64,000 bases of DNA from Mycobacterium sp. Aquia_216 (GCF_026723865.1 NZ_CP113529.1:5704001-5768000), one strand, 5' to 3'; shown: positions 1 to 8,969, numbered from the stretch's first letter. Numbers and translations: made by a program. Notes: generated from the letters alone by a model not told the origin.

Positions 1-95
1 GAGAACAAGACGAACGAGCCGCCCGGATTGATCAGCGGTGCAAAGTATTTGGCTAGCATTGTGGGCCCGATGACTTTTGTGTTACCCACAAGCAC
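1..95 (-). pseudogene. SDR fragment running off the left edge
   Basis: Reading leftwards on the minus strand, the frame gives NTKVIGPTMLAKYFAPL followed by INPGGSFVLFS. This resembles the central part of a short-chain dehydrogenase (helix before the GGSIV.. strand). An in-frame stop lies at 99-101, so no N-terminal Rossmann GxxxGxG region is attached, and any C-terminal half would lie outside the window. The likely reading is a 5'-truncated or frameshifted SDR remnant. The match is by pattern only and the piece is short. Confidence 0.4.
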
Positions 96-201
96 TCCTC
101 AGCGTGGCAGCAGATTGGGATGGCTGGCCCAGAATATTCCCCGAGTACCCGAGCGGTCAACTCCTGCCGGACTATTGCGCGCGGCCGGTGTTGAGGCATA
201 C

Positions 202-217
202 TGGGATGAGTATCCCA
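202..217. promoter_or_regulatory. CCCAT-type palindrome before the hydrolase
   Basis: TGGGAT-GAGT-ATCCCA is a perfect inverted repeat with 6-bp arms, 28 bases upstream of the hydrolase ATG. A second, overlapping TCCCA-AAA-TGGGT follows at 213-225. The same half-site recurs before the first TetR gene and before the oxidoreductase, so this is probably an operator for one or both TetR proteins. Confidence 0.55.
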
Positions 218-244
218 AAATGGGTAGGGCGCAGGAGGAATCTC

Positions 245-1114
245 ATGCCGGCTGTTCACCATCGTTACGCCACCGTCGACGGTCATCGGCTGTTCTTCCG
301 GGAAGCCGGCAACGAGGGGGCGCCGGCGCTGGTCCTGTTACACGGATTTCCGACCAGCTCTCGCATGTTCCGGCACCTGATCCCGGCGCTCGCCGACCGC
401 TACCACGTGATCGCCCCCGATCACCTGGGGTTCGGGCTTTCCGACGCACCCAGCGTCGAGGGGTTCGACTACACCTTCGACGCGCTGACGGACCTGACCA
501 CGGGCCTGCTGCGGGACCTCCGAGTCGATCGGTACGCAATGTATGTGCAGGACTACGGCGCCCCCATCGGCTGGCGTTTGGCACTACGCGACCCGTCCGC
601 GATTACGGCGATCATCAGCCAGAATGGCAACGGCTACGACGCCGGCTTCGTGACGGACTTTTGGAAGCCCGTGCGGGCCTACCAAACTCAGCCGAACGCC
701 GAGACCGAGGCGCCGATACGCCAATTCCTCACCCTGGACGCGACCCGGTGGCAGTATCTCACCGGCGTGGCCGACGAAACCTTGGTCGACCCCGAGTGCT
801 GGCATCACGACTACGGATTGCTCTGCCGGCCCGGTAACGACCTCGTGCAGCTGAAGCTGTTCCGGGACTACGCCACCAACGCGCCGATGTACCCGCAAGT
901 GCACGAGTATTTTCGCGCCACCCAGGTTCCCCTGCTCGCGGTGTGGGGCCGCGGTGACCAGATCTTCGGCCCCGCCGGCGCCGAAGCCTTCGCCGACGAT
1001 CTGCCCGACGCGCGGATTCATCTGCTCGACGGCGGCCATTTCCTGTTGGAGTCCGCCCTCGACGAAGTCACCCAACTGATCCGCAACTTCCTCGAGGATG
1101 GCGTGCCCGCCTGA
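245..1114 (+). CDS. alpha/beta hydrolase (epoxide hydrolase/dehalogenase-like)
   Basis: A protein of 289 residues. The HGFPTSS oxyanion-hole loop is at 33-39, and the nucleophile elbow VQDYGAPIG has Asp103 in the nucleophile position, as in haloalkane dehalogenases and epoxide hydrolases. A late GGHFLLE carries the catalytic His. It would hydrolyse a carbon-halogen or epoxide bond (or a related ester); the substrate cannot be read from sequence. The ATG at 245 is chosen over longer in-frame starts because AGGAGG lies at 233-238. It is followed by two TetR genes and shares their palindrome, suggesting a small inducible catabolic unit. Confidence 0.8.
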   Translation: MPAVHHRYATVDGHRLFFREAGNEGAPALVLLHGFPTSSRMFRHLIPALADRYHVIAPDHLGFGLSDAPSVEGFDYTFDALTDLTTGLLRDLRVDRYAMYVQDYGAPIGWRLALRDPSAITAIISQNGNGYDAGFVTDFWKPVRAYQTQPNAETEAPIRQFLTLDATRWQYLTGVADETLVDPECWHHDYGLLCRPGNDLVQLKLFRDYATNAPMYPQVHEYFRATQVPLLAVWGRGDQIFGPAGAEAFADDLPDARIHLLDGGHFLLESALDEVTQLIRNFLEDGVPA

Positions 1115-1152
1115 CCTGGGCTCGTGGACGCGCAGTCAGCAATGGGCTGTAG

Positions 1153-1169
1153 ATCCCATAATTTGGGAT
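1153..1169. promoter_or_regulatory. CCCAT-type palindrome before first TetR gene
   Basis: ATCCCA-TAATT-TGGGAT is a perfect 6-bp-arm inverted repeat ending 22 bases before the first TetR start codon. It matches the palindrome at 202-217 and suggests autoregulation. Confidence 0.6.
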
Positions 1170-1191
1170 GCTCGCGAGTTAGCCTGACGCG

Positions 1192-1893
1192 ATGGCCCAT
1201 CCCGATGTTCAGGACGAACAACGGTTGACCGCCAAGGGGCGTGCCACCCGCGACAGGATTGTGCAGGCTGCCGCCCAGCTGATCATCACTGAAGGTCTCT
1301 CGGCCTCGAACATGGAGAACGTGCGCAAGGCCGCATCGGTCAGCGGCTCTCAGCTCGCACACTATTTCGTCGACAAGAGCGCCCTGATTCGCGCGGTGAT
1401 CAGGCGCCAGATCGGTGTGGTTCTGGACTTCCACCGGCAGCCCACGCTGCGGGACCTGGACTCGTTCGAAGACTTCGAGCGGTGGATCGATCTCAATATG
1501 CGCTACCTCCGACGCATCGGAACCTCCGGGGGCACACCGACCTACCACGCGCTGACCGCGCAGCTGGCGAAGTCCGACTCCGCAACCCGCGACACCCTGG
1601 CGGACGGCTACTGGCAGTGGGTGCAGTTGATCGAGGCGGCGATTCAGCGGATGAAGGACACGGGAGTCCTGATGGCGAGCGCCGATCCCCGACGACTGGC
1701 GCTGGCTATCATCAGCGCTCACCAAGGCGGAGCCACTCTCGCCTTTACCTATCGGGCGGAATGGCCGCACGCCGACGCTACCCGGTTCGCGGTCAACTAC
1801 CTGCGAATGTTCGCTGCCGATCCCGATGAACGTTCCCCGCGGCCCGCACGGCGTCCCCGCGTCCGACGCACGAAGCCAAGGGCGGCAACGTGA
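1192..1893 (+). CDS. TetR family regulator (first of a tandem pair)
   Basis: A protein of 233 residues. The N-terminal TetR DNA-binding domain spans roughly residues 15-62 (RATRDRIVQAAAQLI, then SQLAHYFVDKSALIRAVI). The C-terminal ligand domain includes a TYHALTAQL stretch and an AHQGG motif shared with the next gene. The stop overlaps the next gene's start by 4 bases (GTGA), so the two are translationally coupled. The two proteins are clear paralogues. The ligand is unknown, and local control of the hydrolase and oxidoreductase is inferred from shared palindromes. Confidence 0.88.
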   Translation: MAHPDVQDEQRLTAKGRATRDRIVQAAAQLIITEGLSASNMENVRKAASVSGSQLAHYFVDKSALIRAVIRRQIGVVLDFHRQPTLRDLDSFEDFERWIDLNMRYLRRIGTSGGTPTYHALTAQLAKSDSATRDTLADGYWQWVQLIEAAIQRMKDTGVLMASADPRRLALAIISAHQGGATLAFTYRAEWPHADATRFAVNYLRMFAADPDERSPRPARRPRVRRTKPRAAT

Positions 1894-2561
1894 CCGAAGA
1901 AGGCAAGCCACGGTTCACCCGCAAGGGGCAGGCGACGCGGGCCCGCATCATCGATGTCGCCGCCCGGCTGATGTTCGAGCGCGGGGTGGCCAACACCAGT
2001 ATCGACGAGGTGCGGAGCAACGCCGGAGTGGGCGGATCGCAGATCTCGCACTACTTCCGCGACAAACGCGACCTGACTCGCGAGGTCATCGCCGCGCGCC
2101 GCGATGACGTCATCGAGTTCCACACCCAACCACGGCTCGGCGCGCTCGACAGCGTCGCGGCGCTGCGAGCCTGGGCCGACGCCTGCGTCGCCGACATCGA
2201 TACCGTGTATCGGCTCGGCGGATGCGTCTACGGCTCGCTGGCCGGTGAACTGATCGAGGCCGACGACGAAGTCCGCGACGACCTCGCGCAGGGCTACGAC
2301 CAATGGCTCGAGCTTTTTCACACCGGCCTTGAGGCGATGCGCCGGCGCGGCGATCTGCGCGCCGATGCAGACCCGCGGCACCTGGCCGCGTCGCTGGTCA
2401 TCGCGCACCAGGGCGGTGCGATGATCACGCACGCCACCGGCGACGCCGAGCCGTTGCGGGTCGCCGTCAATGCCGCCGTCGACTATGTGCGCTCCTTCGC
2501 GACCGCCCCCGAACCCGGCAAGCGGCATTCCAGACCGTCTCGGCAACGACGTCAATCCTGA
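1890..2561 (+). CDS. TetR family regulator (second of a tandem pair)
   Basis: A protein of 223 residues starting at GTG inside the preceding stop. The HTH domain (QATRARIIDVAARLMFERG, then SQISHYFRDKRDLTREVI) and C-terminal domain align along their length with the upstream TetR, including YGSLAGEL against YHALTAQL and the AHQGG motif. This looks like a tandem duplication with divergence. The pair may act as a heterodimer or as sequential sensors on the same CCCAT operators; neither is proven by sequence. Confidence 0.88.
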   Translation: MTEEGKPRFTRKGQATRARIIDVAARLMFERGVANTSIDEVRSNAGVGGSQISHYFRDKRDLTREVIAARRDDVIEFHTQPRLGALDSVAALRAWADACVADIDTVYRLGGCVYGSLAGELIEADDEVRDDLAQGYDQWLELFHTGLEAMRRRGDLRADADPRHLAASLVIAHQGGAMITHATGDAEPLRVAVNAAVDYVRSFATAPEPGKRHSRPSRQRRQS

Positions 2562-2591
2562 CCGCGCTCTGGACATTTTTGGGTTCTTCCG

Positions 2592-2621
2592 CCCATAATA
2601 ATGGGTCAGTTAGCCCATTAT
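2592..2621. promoter_or_regulatory. CCCAT palindrome plus half-site before oxidoreductase
   Basis: CCCAT-AATA-ATGGG at 2592-2605, then a further CCCATTAT half-site at 2614-2621. This is the third appearance of the motif in this 2.6-kb block. It lies between the second TetR gene and the oxidoreductase, making the latter a probable target. Confidence 0.55.
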
Positions 2622-2690
2622 GTCGAAGCGGACACCGGGCCACATTGCGAAATGCGAGTCATTCGCGAACCTGCTGGGGAGGCCAGTTCG

Positions 2691-3743
2691 ATGGATACCG
2701 CCACTAGCACCACCAATACGCTGCCCACCGCGCCGGCCGTGGTACGTGAACAACCCGGCGGGGAAAGCATGCGCGCCATCATCCTGGAGGGGTTCGGCGG
2801 CCTGGACAGCTTGGTCTACACCGAGATCCCCAAGCCGCTGCCCAAGGACGGCGAAGTGGTGATCCAGGTGAAGGGATTCGGGATCAACCACGCCGAGCTG
2901 CACATGCGCCGGGGGGAATGGGCCGAAGCCGCCGAGGTCAGTGGCATCGAATGCGTCGGCGTCGTCGATTCGTGTCCAGGCGGCGAGTTTCCCGTCGGCG
3001 CGAAGGTCGCCGCCCTGATGGGCGGCCTGGGGCGAACGATCAACGGCAGCTATGCCCAATACACGCGGGTACGAGCTGCGAACGTCGCCCTCATCGAGTC
3101 CGAGCTGCCCTGGTCGCAATTGGCAGCACTGCCGGAGACCTATGCGGTGGCCTGGACGTGTCTCTTCCGCAACCTCGAGCTGAAAGCCGGACAAACGCTG
3201 GTGCTCCGCGGCGCGACATCGTCGTTCGGCCAGGCTGCTCTCAAGATGGCGGTCGCTGCCGGTGCGCGCGTCATCGCGACCGCGCGCAGCCCCAAGCGTT
3301 TTTCGATGCTCGAAGAACTGGGCGCTGCACGCGTCGAGTTGGAACGGCACGACCTGGCCGCCCACATCGCGGAGTCCAAGGAGATCGACGCCGTGCTCGA
3401 TCTGGTGGGCAATAGCACCATTCTCGACTCCCTGGATATGCTGCGCCGCGGCGGCACCGCCTGCCTGGCCGGGTGGCTGGGTGGCCTCGACCCGATCGGA
3501 GATTTCAACCCGCTGTTGCGCATGGCCAGTGGAGTGAATTTGAACTTCTTGGGCAGCTTTGTGTTTGGGACTCCGGGCTTCCCGCTGTCCGACGTACCTC
3601 TGCAGGACATCGCGCGGCAGGTGGCCGAGGGCAAGCTCGACGCAACGCCGTCGCGTGTCTTCTCGTTCGACGAGATCCGCGAAGCACACCGGGTCATGGA
3701 GGCCGGCGAAGCCGGCGGCAAAATGGTCGTCGTCGTAGACTGA
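2691..3743 (+). CDS. zinc-type alcohol dehydrogenase / quinone oxidoreductase family protein
   Basis: A protein of about 350 residues of the MDR superfamily. The N-terminal GroES-like fold begins MRAIILEGFGGLDSL. The nucleotide-binding half has LRGATSSFGQAALKMA, a variant of the quinone-reductase AxxGxxG motif. The zinc-ligand Cys cluster of true ADHs is not visible, so an NADPH quinone/enone reductase role is likelier. The start at 2691 has GGGGAGG ten bases upstream; 2769 (MRAIIL) is the alternative. An upstream in-frame ATG at 2601 lies inside the palindrome and is unlikely. Confidence 0.8.
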   Translation: MDTATSTTNTLPTAPAVVREQPGGESMRAIILEGFGGLDSLVYTEIPKPLPKDGEVVIQVKGFGINHAELHMRRGEWAEAAEVSGIECVGVVDSCPGGEFPVGAKVAALMGGLGRTINGSYAQYTRVRAANVALIESELPWSQLAALPETYAVAWTCLFRNLELKAGQTLVLRGATSSFGQAALKMAVAAGARVIATARSPKRFSMLEELGAARVELERHDLAAHIAESKEIDAVLDLVGNSTILDSLDMLRRGGTACLAGWLGGLDPIGDFNPLLRMASGVNLNFLGSFVFGTPGFPLSDVPLQDIARQVAEGKLDATPSRVFSFDEIREAHRVMEAGEAGGKMVVVVD

Positions 3744-3810
3744 GCCGGACCGCTAACACATGCTCTGACAACCAGTTTCGTTGCGGAAAGGGAACAACGA
3801 TGGGGTGGGC

Positions 3811-3918
3811 ATGGCCGCGCTGATCGCCATTGGGTGGCCGGTCCCAGCGATGGTGCTGATCTGCTCGTGTCCGATCGGATATCTGCGCCCCGATATTCCG
3901 GACGCCAAGGGAGGTTGA
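3811..3918 (+). other. possible 35-residue hydrophobic small ORF
   Basis: An ATG at 3811 opens a 35-codon frame (MAALIAIGWPVPAMVLICSC...) whose TGA stop is immediately followed by the GTG of the next gene. The first 20 residues are hydrophobic. Adjacency to the following start could reflect coupling, but no homology is recognised. It may equally be a chance frame in the leader. Confidence 0.2.
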
Positions 3919-4614
3919 GTGCCAGCCATGACGAGGCCTTCGGTACTTGTTTTCGACGTTAACGAGACGTTGATCGACATCGAATCCATCGCACCGCTTT
4001 TCGGGGAGTTGTTCGGCGACGAGCGGGTGCTTCGCGAATGGTTCGGGCAGCTCGTCATGTACTCGATGACGGCCACGCTGGCCGACTGCTATGCGGACTT
4101 CTTCACGCTCGGTCAGGGTGTATTGCATATGCTGGCCGACAGTTACCGGGTGGATATCACCGATCGCGACGCACGTCGTCTGCAAGAGCAGATGCGTACT
4201 ATGCCGGCACATCCCGACGTCGAAGCAGCACTCACGGCACTGCACGACAATGGATTTCGTTTGGTCACGCTGACGAACTCGCCGCACCGGCCCGGAGTAC
4301 GGACACCGCTGGACAACGCGGGACTCGCCGGTTTTTTCGAGCAGCAGCTCAGCGTGGAATCGTGTCGCGCCTTCAAACCGGCACCATTGGTGTATCGATA
4401 TGCGTGTGAAGCGCTCGGCGTGGAGCCTGCCGATTGCATGATGGTGGCCGCCCACGTCTGGGATCTCCTCGGCGCCAACAATGTTGGCTTCAGCTCCGCT
4501 CTCGTCACGCGACCGGGCAACCGCCCATTACGGGTTGAGGGACTGCCGCAACCCACCCTCGTGGTCAACGATCTGCAGCAACTCGCCGAGCTCCTGACCG
4601 CTGGGCCGCGTTGA
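3919..4614 (+). CDS. haloacid dehalogenase type II (HAD hydrolase)
   Basis: A protein of 231 residues. HAD motif I FDVNETL has the nucleophile Asp13, motif II is TLTNS, motif III is the Lys in FKPAP, and motif IV is AAHVWDLLGA. This matches L-2-haloacid dehalogenases, which form an aspartyl ester and release halide. The motif IV stretch AAHVWD replaces the SNxWD form of well-studied L-DEX enzymes, so the true substrate may differ. The GTG start has GGGAGG just upstream; an ATG four codons in is possible. It precedes a flavoprotein and a cupin on the same strand. Confidence 0.82.
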   Translation: MPAMTRPSVLVFDVNETLIDIESIAPLFGELFGDERVLREWFGQLVMYSMTATLADCYADFFTLGQGVLHMLADSYRVDITDRDARRLQEQMRTMPAHPDVEAALTALHDNGFRLVTLTNSPHRPGVRTPLDNAGLAGFFEQQLSVESCRAFKPAPLVYRYACEALGVEPADCMMVAAHVWDLLGANNVGFSSALVTRPGNRPLRVEGLPQPTLVVNDLQQLAELLTAGPR

Positions 4615-4668
4615 ACTGATTGCCCGAGCGGAGCGACAAGCCAAACGAAAGCGAGAAGATTTCGAACT

Positions 4669-6117
4669 ATGGTATCCAGCAACGATTTCGACGTGGTGGT
4701 ACTCGGCGCGGGGCCGATTGGGCAAAATGCCGCTGAACGCGCCCGGGCCGCGGATCTGCGCGTCGCGGTGGTCGAGCGCGAGCTGGTCGGGGGCGAGTGT
4801 TCGTACTGGGCCTGTGTGCCCAGCAAGGCATTGCTGCGTCCGGTGCTTGCCCTGTCCGATGCCCGTCGCGTAGATGGCGCGCGCGAGGCTGTCACTGGGT
4901 CGATCGACCCCGCCGGTGTATTTGGCCGTCGCAACCGCTACGTGAGTAACTGGGATGACTCCGGTCAGGCTGACTGGGTGGCCGGAATCGGCGCAACGCT
5001 GGTGCGTGGGCACGGGCGGTTGGACGGTGCCCGGCGAGTCACCGTCTCGACAGCAAGCGGTGACGAGGTCACACTCGGTGCCCGGCACGCCGTGGTTGTG
5101 TGCACCGGGACCCGGGCTGCGCTGCCCGATGTGCCCGGCATCGCCGAAGCACGACCGTGGACCAATCGTCAGGCAACCGACAGCAGCCACGTCCCGGGTC
5201 GCCTCGCGGTTGTCGGCGCCGGCGGTGTCGGCGTCGAAATGGCCACGGCCTGGCAGGGTCTGGGTTCCGCGGTGACGCTGCTGGCGCGTGGGCCCGGCCT
5301 GCTGCCGCGGATGGAGCCCTTTGTGGGCGAACTCATCGGCCGGGGGCTCGCCGACGCGGGTGTTGACGTGCGCTTGGGTGTTTCGGTGCGGGCACTTCGT
5401 CGTCGCGACCCGGAGGGACCGGTGACCGTCGAACTGGATGACGGCAACGAATTGCAGGTCGACGAAATACTCTTCGCGACGGGACGCGCGCCGCTGACTG
5501 ACGACATCGGCTTGGACACGGTGGGACTGACCCCGGGTAGCTGGCTCGACGTCGACGACACCTGCCGGGTGACGGCCGTCGAGGACGGATGGCTGTATGC
5601 GGCCGGCGACGTCAACCATCGCGCCCTGTTGACTCATCAAGGCAAGTACCAGGGACGCATCGCCGGCGCCGCGATCGGGGCTCGAGCCGCCGGAACGCCG
5701 CTGGACACCACGCCCTGGGGTGCGCATGCGACCACCGCCGACCATCACGCCGTCCCCCAGGCGTTCTTCACCGATCCGGAAGCGGCCGCGGTCGGACTGA
5801 CCGCGGAGCAGGCCGTGCAGACCGGTCATCGGGTGCGCACTGTGGACATCGAAATCGGTGATGTCGTTATGGGAGCCAAGCTGTACGCCGACGGCTACAG
5901 CGGCCGAGCGCGTATGGTGGTCGAGGAGGATCAGCGCTATCTGCTCGGTGTGACTTTGGTCGGATCGGGTGCCACCGAGATGTTGCACTCGGCCACCATC
6001 GCCGTGGCCGGCCAGGTTCCAGTCGCTCGGTTGTGGCACGCGGTCCCGTGCTTCCCGACCGTCAGTGAGCTGTGGCTGAGACTCCTTGAGGCCTACCGGG
6101 ATTCGGATGACCGATAG
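4669..6117 (+). CDS. FAD-dependent pyridine nucleotide-disulfide oxidoreductase
   Basis: A protein of 482 residues. The FAD Rossmann motif [12 protein letters not shown] is at 12-22, the redox-active disulfide [13 protein letters not shown] has Cys44 and Cys49, the NAD(P) motif is [10 protein letters not shown], and the second FAD motif is YAAGDV. It belongs to the lipoamide dehydrogenase/mercuric reductase superfamily. The C-terminal interface reads [10 protein letters not shown] where lipoamide dehydrogenases have HAHPTLSE, so the active-site His is a Phe while the Glu remains. It is therefore probably not a lipoamide dehydrogenase. The substrate is unknown. Confidence 0.85.
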   Translation: MVSSNDFDVVVLGAGPIGQNAAERARAADLRVAVVERELVGGECSYWACVPSKALLRPVLALSDARRVDGAREAVTGSIDPAGVFGRRNRYVSNWDDSGQADWVAGIGATLVRGHGRLDGARRVTVSTASGDEVTLGARHAVVVCTGTRAALPDVPGIAEARPWTNRQATDSSHVPGRLAVVGAGGVGVEMATAWQGLGSAVTLLARGPGLLPRMEPFVGELIGRGLADAGVDVRLGVSVRALRRRDPEGPVTVELDDGNELQVDEILFATGRAPLTDDIGLDTVGLTPGSWLDVDDTCRVTAVEDGWLYAAGDVNHRALLTHQGKYQGRIAGAAIGARAAGTPLDTTPWGAHATTADHHAVPQAFFTDPEAAAVGLTAEQAVQTGHRVRTVDIEIGDVVMGAKLYADGYSGRARMVVEEDQRYLLGVTLVGSGATEMLHSATIAVAGQVPVARLWHAVPCFPTVSELWLRLLEAYRDSDDR

Positions 6118-6134
6118 TTGCGATAGGAGCGCGA

Positions 6135-6602
6135 ATGGCTACCGCGGACGGGTTTCACCCTGATTTCGACGACACCGAACAGCGGGTGACGCGCAGCAAG
6201 GTGCACCACATCAAGGCATCGGACATCAGCTCCGACACCGCGCAATCGGAAGGACTGCGACGGTTCGCGGCGCTGTCCGGTCAGTCGGTCGGCGCCGAGA
6301 AGCTGTGGATGGGCGAGACCCACGCGTTACCCGAAACCGTCTCGTCGAACCATCATCACGGCGAGTCGGAGACCGCGATCTATGTCCGAAGCGGCCACCC
6401 GGAGTTCGTGTTTCACGACGGCGTGGACGAGGTGCGGATCACGGCTGCACCCGGCGATTACGTTTTCATCCCGCCATATCTGCCGCACCGGGAAGAGAAC
6501 CCCGACCCGACCACGATTGCCGAGGTGGTGATCGCGCGCAGTAGTCAGGAAGCCATCGTGGTCAACCTGCCCGCGCTGTATCCGCTCGAAAGCGGTCAGT
6601 AG
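6135..6602 (+). CDS. cupin domain protein
   Basis: A protein of 155 residues. Cupin motif 1 is SSNHHHGESETAIYV, with clustered His plus Glu as metal ligands. Motif 2 is PGDYVFIPPYLPHREEN, with the last His ligand. It is a single-domain cupin, possibly a metal-dependent dioxygenase, isomerase or ligand-binding protein. It starts 17 bases after the flavoprotein and probably belongs to the same transcript. Its 3' end overlaps the convergent VOC gene by 7 bases. Confidence 0.8.
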   Translation: MATADGFHPDFDDTEQRVTRSKVHHIKASDISSDTAQSEGLRRFAALSGQSVGAEKLWMGETHALPETVSSNHHHGESETAIYVRSGHPEFVFHDGVDEVRITAAPGDYVFIPPYLPHREENPDPTTIAEVVIARSSQEAIVVNLPALYPLESGQ

Positions 6603-7000
6603 ACCGCGATTTCGACCAGGTTGCCGTCGATGTCGCGGCAGTAGTGCGAGGTCATCGCTCCCAGCGCACCGGTCTTGGTCACCGGCCCCGCGGTGATCTC
6701 GACGCCGCACGCTTCGAGGTGGGCACGCACCTCGTCGGGAGTCGACTCGGTGATGAAGCACAGGTCTTCGGAACCCGCCGCTTCCACGGCCCCGGTGACC
6801 CAGTCGGGATCTGCGGCGAGCGCGCCGACGGGTCGAAGGTTGATCTTCTGATTTCCGAAGCACAGCGCGCTTCGCTGCGACGGCCCGAACTTTTCCCGCC
6901 TCATGCCGAGCACACGCTCATACCACTGCGCGGTGGCCTCAACATCATGGCAATTGATGACGATATGGTCGAATCGTTCCACGTGGAACCCCACGATCAC
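6596..7000 (-). CDS. VOC family protein (glyoxalase/dioxygenase superfamily)
   Basis: A protein of 134 residues. The pattern FDHIVINCHDVEATAQWYERVLGM opens the first beta-alpha-beta-beta-beta unit, and SHYCRDIDGNLVEIAVY closes the second. It is a typical single-chain VOC fold with metal-ligand His near residue 11 and Glu near 131. The reaction is unassigned. The GTG start overlaps the stop of the upstream TetR-like remnant (GTGA), indicating it was once translationally coupled to a regulator. Confidence 0.8.
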   Translation of the reverse strand: MIVGFHVERFDHIVINCHDVEATAQWYERVLGMRREKFGPSQRSALCFGNQKINLRPVGALAADPDWVTGAVEAAGSEDLCFITESTPDEVRAHLEACGVEITAGPVTKTGALGAMTSHYCRDIDGNLVEIAVY

Positions 7001-7190
7001 CCCTCCTGCTCCGCACCGAGTTTCGCCGCGAGGACGGCCGTAACGTCGTCGGCAGCGTACTCATCGAGTGGCCGGTGCGCGAAAAACATTCGATTCCAGA
7101 GTAACCCGAACGCTTGACCGACGAGCGCATCGAGGCTGGCCTTCGCGGTGACCTGCCCGCGCGCGTGCGCCCGGTCCAATGACTGAGCCG
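6997..7190 (-). pseudogene. TetR C-terminal remnant
   Basis: The last ~60 codons before the VOC gene (SLDRAHARGQVTAKASLDAL, then VGQAFGLLWNRMFFAHRPLDE) read like the final helices of a TetR ligand domain. Further upstream the same frame turns Arg/Ser-rich and no HTH is present in any frame, so the N-terminal two thirds are missing or scrambled. The 4-base overlap with the VOC gene supports a former regulator-VOC operon. Confidence 0.5.
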
Positions 7191-7973
7191 GACGCCGGCA
7201 TCCGGGAACGGCGTCCCTGCTGCCCCGGGACGACCCGCGCACGCGTTTGACGGGATTGCCGCGTTTCAACAACTCGCTGGTGCGCGCTCGGCCCTGACTT
7301 GCTGACCGTGCGAATCGACCCGGATGAGTACTGGGCGAGCATGCAGCATCTCGCCTGCTGGTAGAACGTCCCCGTGCGCGCGTTGCCATAAAGGCGCTAT
7401 GAGCTGAGCGCGACAACCGATCGATGATTTGGGCGCTGCCCGGACGTACCACCTATCCGCGCTCGAAGGTCGACATGCATTGGCCGGCTCGTATATCCCC
7501 GACGAGGCGTCGCGAGGGAAGATAAAGCGGCGCGTTTTAGCGATTTACGGCCAGGCCTGCCGGGCAGAAACCCCCGTGAGATCCCGCCGGAACGAATCAG
7601 CTCCCAGGCGGCCGCCCGCAACGGATCGCCACCGCGGTGGCCCGTACGACCCCAAGGCTGCGACGGGTACCCTCGTGTATGTCCGATGGATCTGAGTAAC
7701 GAAATCGCCTCCGGACAAGTGTATTTGACGGCTTTGCCGTACAGGGAGAGGGGTGTACAGAGGCTGTCTTGCAGCGAAGTTCGCTGATCGTAGACGCCGA
7801 TGGTGTTGACGACACTTGGCACGACTCCTCGTGGCTACCCCGAACATAGCCCGCTGCAGGCAAATTGCCGAAGGCATCCGGGTTCGCCGAATTCGCGGCC
7901 GATTCGGACAATCGACCAGTCGGCCTTTTGCTCTTTGCTTTTCGACCGACAAGACGACAGATAGGGACAAACC
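7191..7973. other. 783-bp stretch with no supported gene
   Basis: Open frames here are short, Arg/Ser/Pro-rich and without recognisable motifs on either strand. It probably contains decayed sequence of the lost regulator plus the promoter of the aldo-keto reductase. No convincing repeat or RNA is seen. Confidence 0.6.
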
Positions 7974-8969
7974 ATGCGGTTCCGCAAACTCGGCAGCTCA
8001 GATCTCGAGGTCTCGGAGATCTCCCTCGGCTCCTGGCTGACCTATTCCGGCGGTGTAGCCGAGGAGCAGACCCGCGCCTGCACCGAAGCCGCGTTCGACG
8101 CGGGCATCAATTTCTTCGACACCGCTAATGCGTACGGCCGAGGCGCAGCCGAGACCGCCTGGGGCGAGATCCTCGCCAAGCACCCCCGTGACTCCTACAT
8201 CCTGGCGACCAAGGTGTTCTTCGAAATGTCGGACACTGACAAAGGCCTGTCGGGCGCGCAGATCGCCAAGCAGATCGACGCCTCACTGACCCGGCTGCAG
8301 ACCGACTACGTCGACCTCTACCAGGCCCACCGCTTCGACCCGACCGTGCCGATCGAGGAGACCCTCGAGGCGTTCCAGAAGGTCGTGCAGCAGGGCAAGG
8401 CCCGCTACCTCGGCTTCAGCGAGTGGACCACGGAGCAGATCCAAGCGGCGATCGACATCGTCGGGCCCGACTTTTTCGTGTCTTCCCAGCCGCAATACTC
8501 CATGCTGTGGCAAGCCCCTGAGGTTGAGGTGTTTGAGCTGTGCGCGGCCAACAACATTTCCCAGATCGTGTGGTCGCCGCTGGCTCAGGGTCTGCTCACC
8601 GGCAAATACCTACCCGGCCAGCCGCCCCCTGCCGATAGTCGGCGCGCCCACGACGAGATGGGTGAAAGCATGGGCGTCCTGTTCGACGTGGCTGCCGCAA
8701 TCGAGGCGGTCCAGCGACTCATACCGATCGCCGAAGGCGCCGGCCTCAGCATGCCAACACTGGCCCTGGCATGGGTGCTGCGCCGCAGCGAGCTCGCTTC
8801 GGCGATCACCGGGGCGTCGCGCCCCGAACAGGTCCACGCCAACGCAGCTGCCGCGGGTGTCAAACTGCCCGACGACGTTCTCAAAGCCGTCGACGACGCC
8901 CTCGGCGACCTGCCGGTCACCACGCCGACCATCGCCCCCTTCGCGAAGCCCGGCGTGATGCACCGATAA
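7974..8969 (+). CDS. aldo/keto reductase
   Basis: A protein of 331 residues with the AKR tetrad Asp49 and Tyr54 (FDTANAYG), Lys80 (LATKVFF) and His119 (QAHR). The C-terminal NADPH-binding loop has the form SAITGASRPEQV. The MRFRKLGSSDLEVS start and the SPLAQGLLTGKY segment place it in the YghZ/Kv-beta-like group of NADPH-dependent carbonyl reductases. It stands alone, and the physiological substrate is not evident. A second member of the family lies at 42502-43587. Confidence 0.9.
   Translation: MRFRKLGSSDLEVSEISLGSWLTYSGGVAEEQTRACTEAAFDAGINFFDTANAYGRGAAETAWGEILAKHPRDSYILATKVFFEMSDTDKGLSGAQIAKQIDASLTRLQTDYVDLYQAHRFDPTVPIEETLEAFQKVVQQGKARYLGFSEWTTEQIQAAIDIVGPDFFVSSQPQYSMLWQAPEVEVFELCAANNISQIVWSPLAQGLLTGKYLPGQPPPADSRRAHDEMGESMGVLFDVAAAIEAVQRLIPIAEGAGLSMPTLALAWVLRRSELASAITGASRPEQVHANAAAAGVKLPDDVLKAVDDALGDLPVTTPTIAPFAKPGVMHR

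Noticed and set aside
4528..6039. 503-codon open frame on the minus strand opposite the flavoprotein
   Set aside because: Composition is Arg/Gly/His-rich without motifs and it mirrors the codon structure of the plus-strand flavoprotein, whose FAD and disulfide motifs are clear.
7429..7970. Small open frames on both strands in the 7.2-8.0 kb gap
   Set aside because: Short, Arg/Ser-rich, overlapping in several frames, with no ribosome site or recognisable domain.
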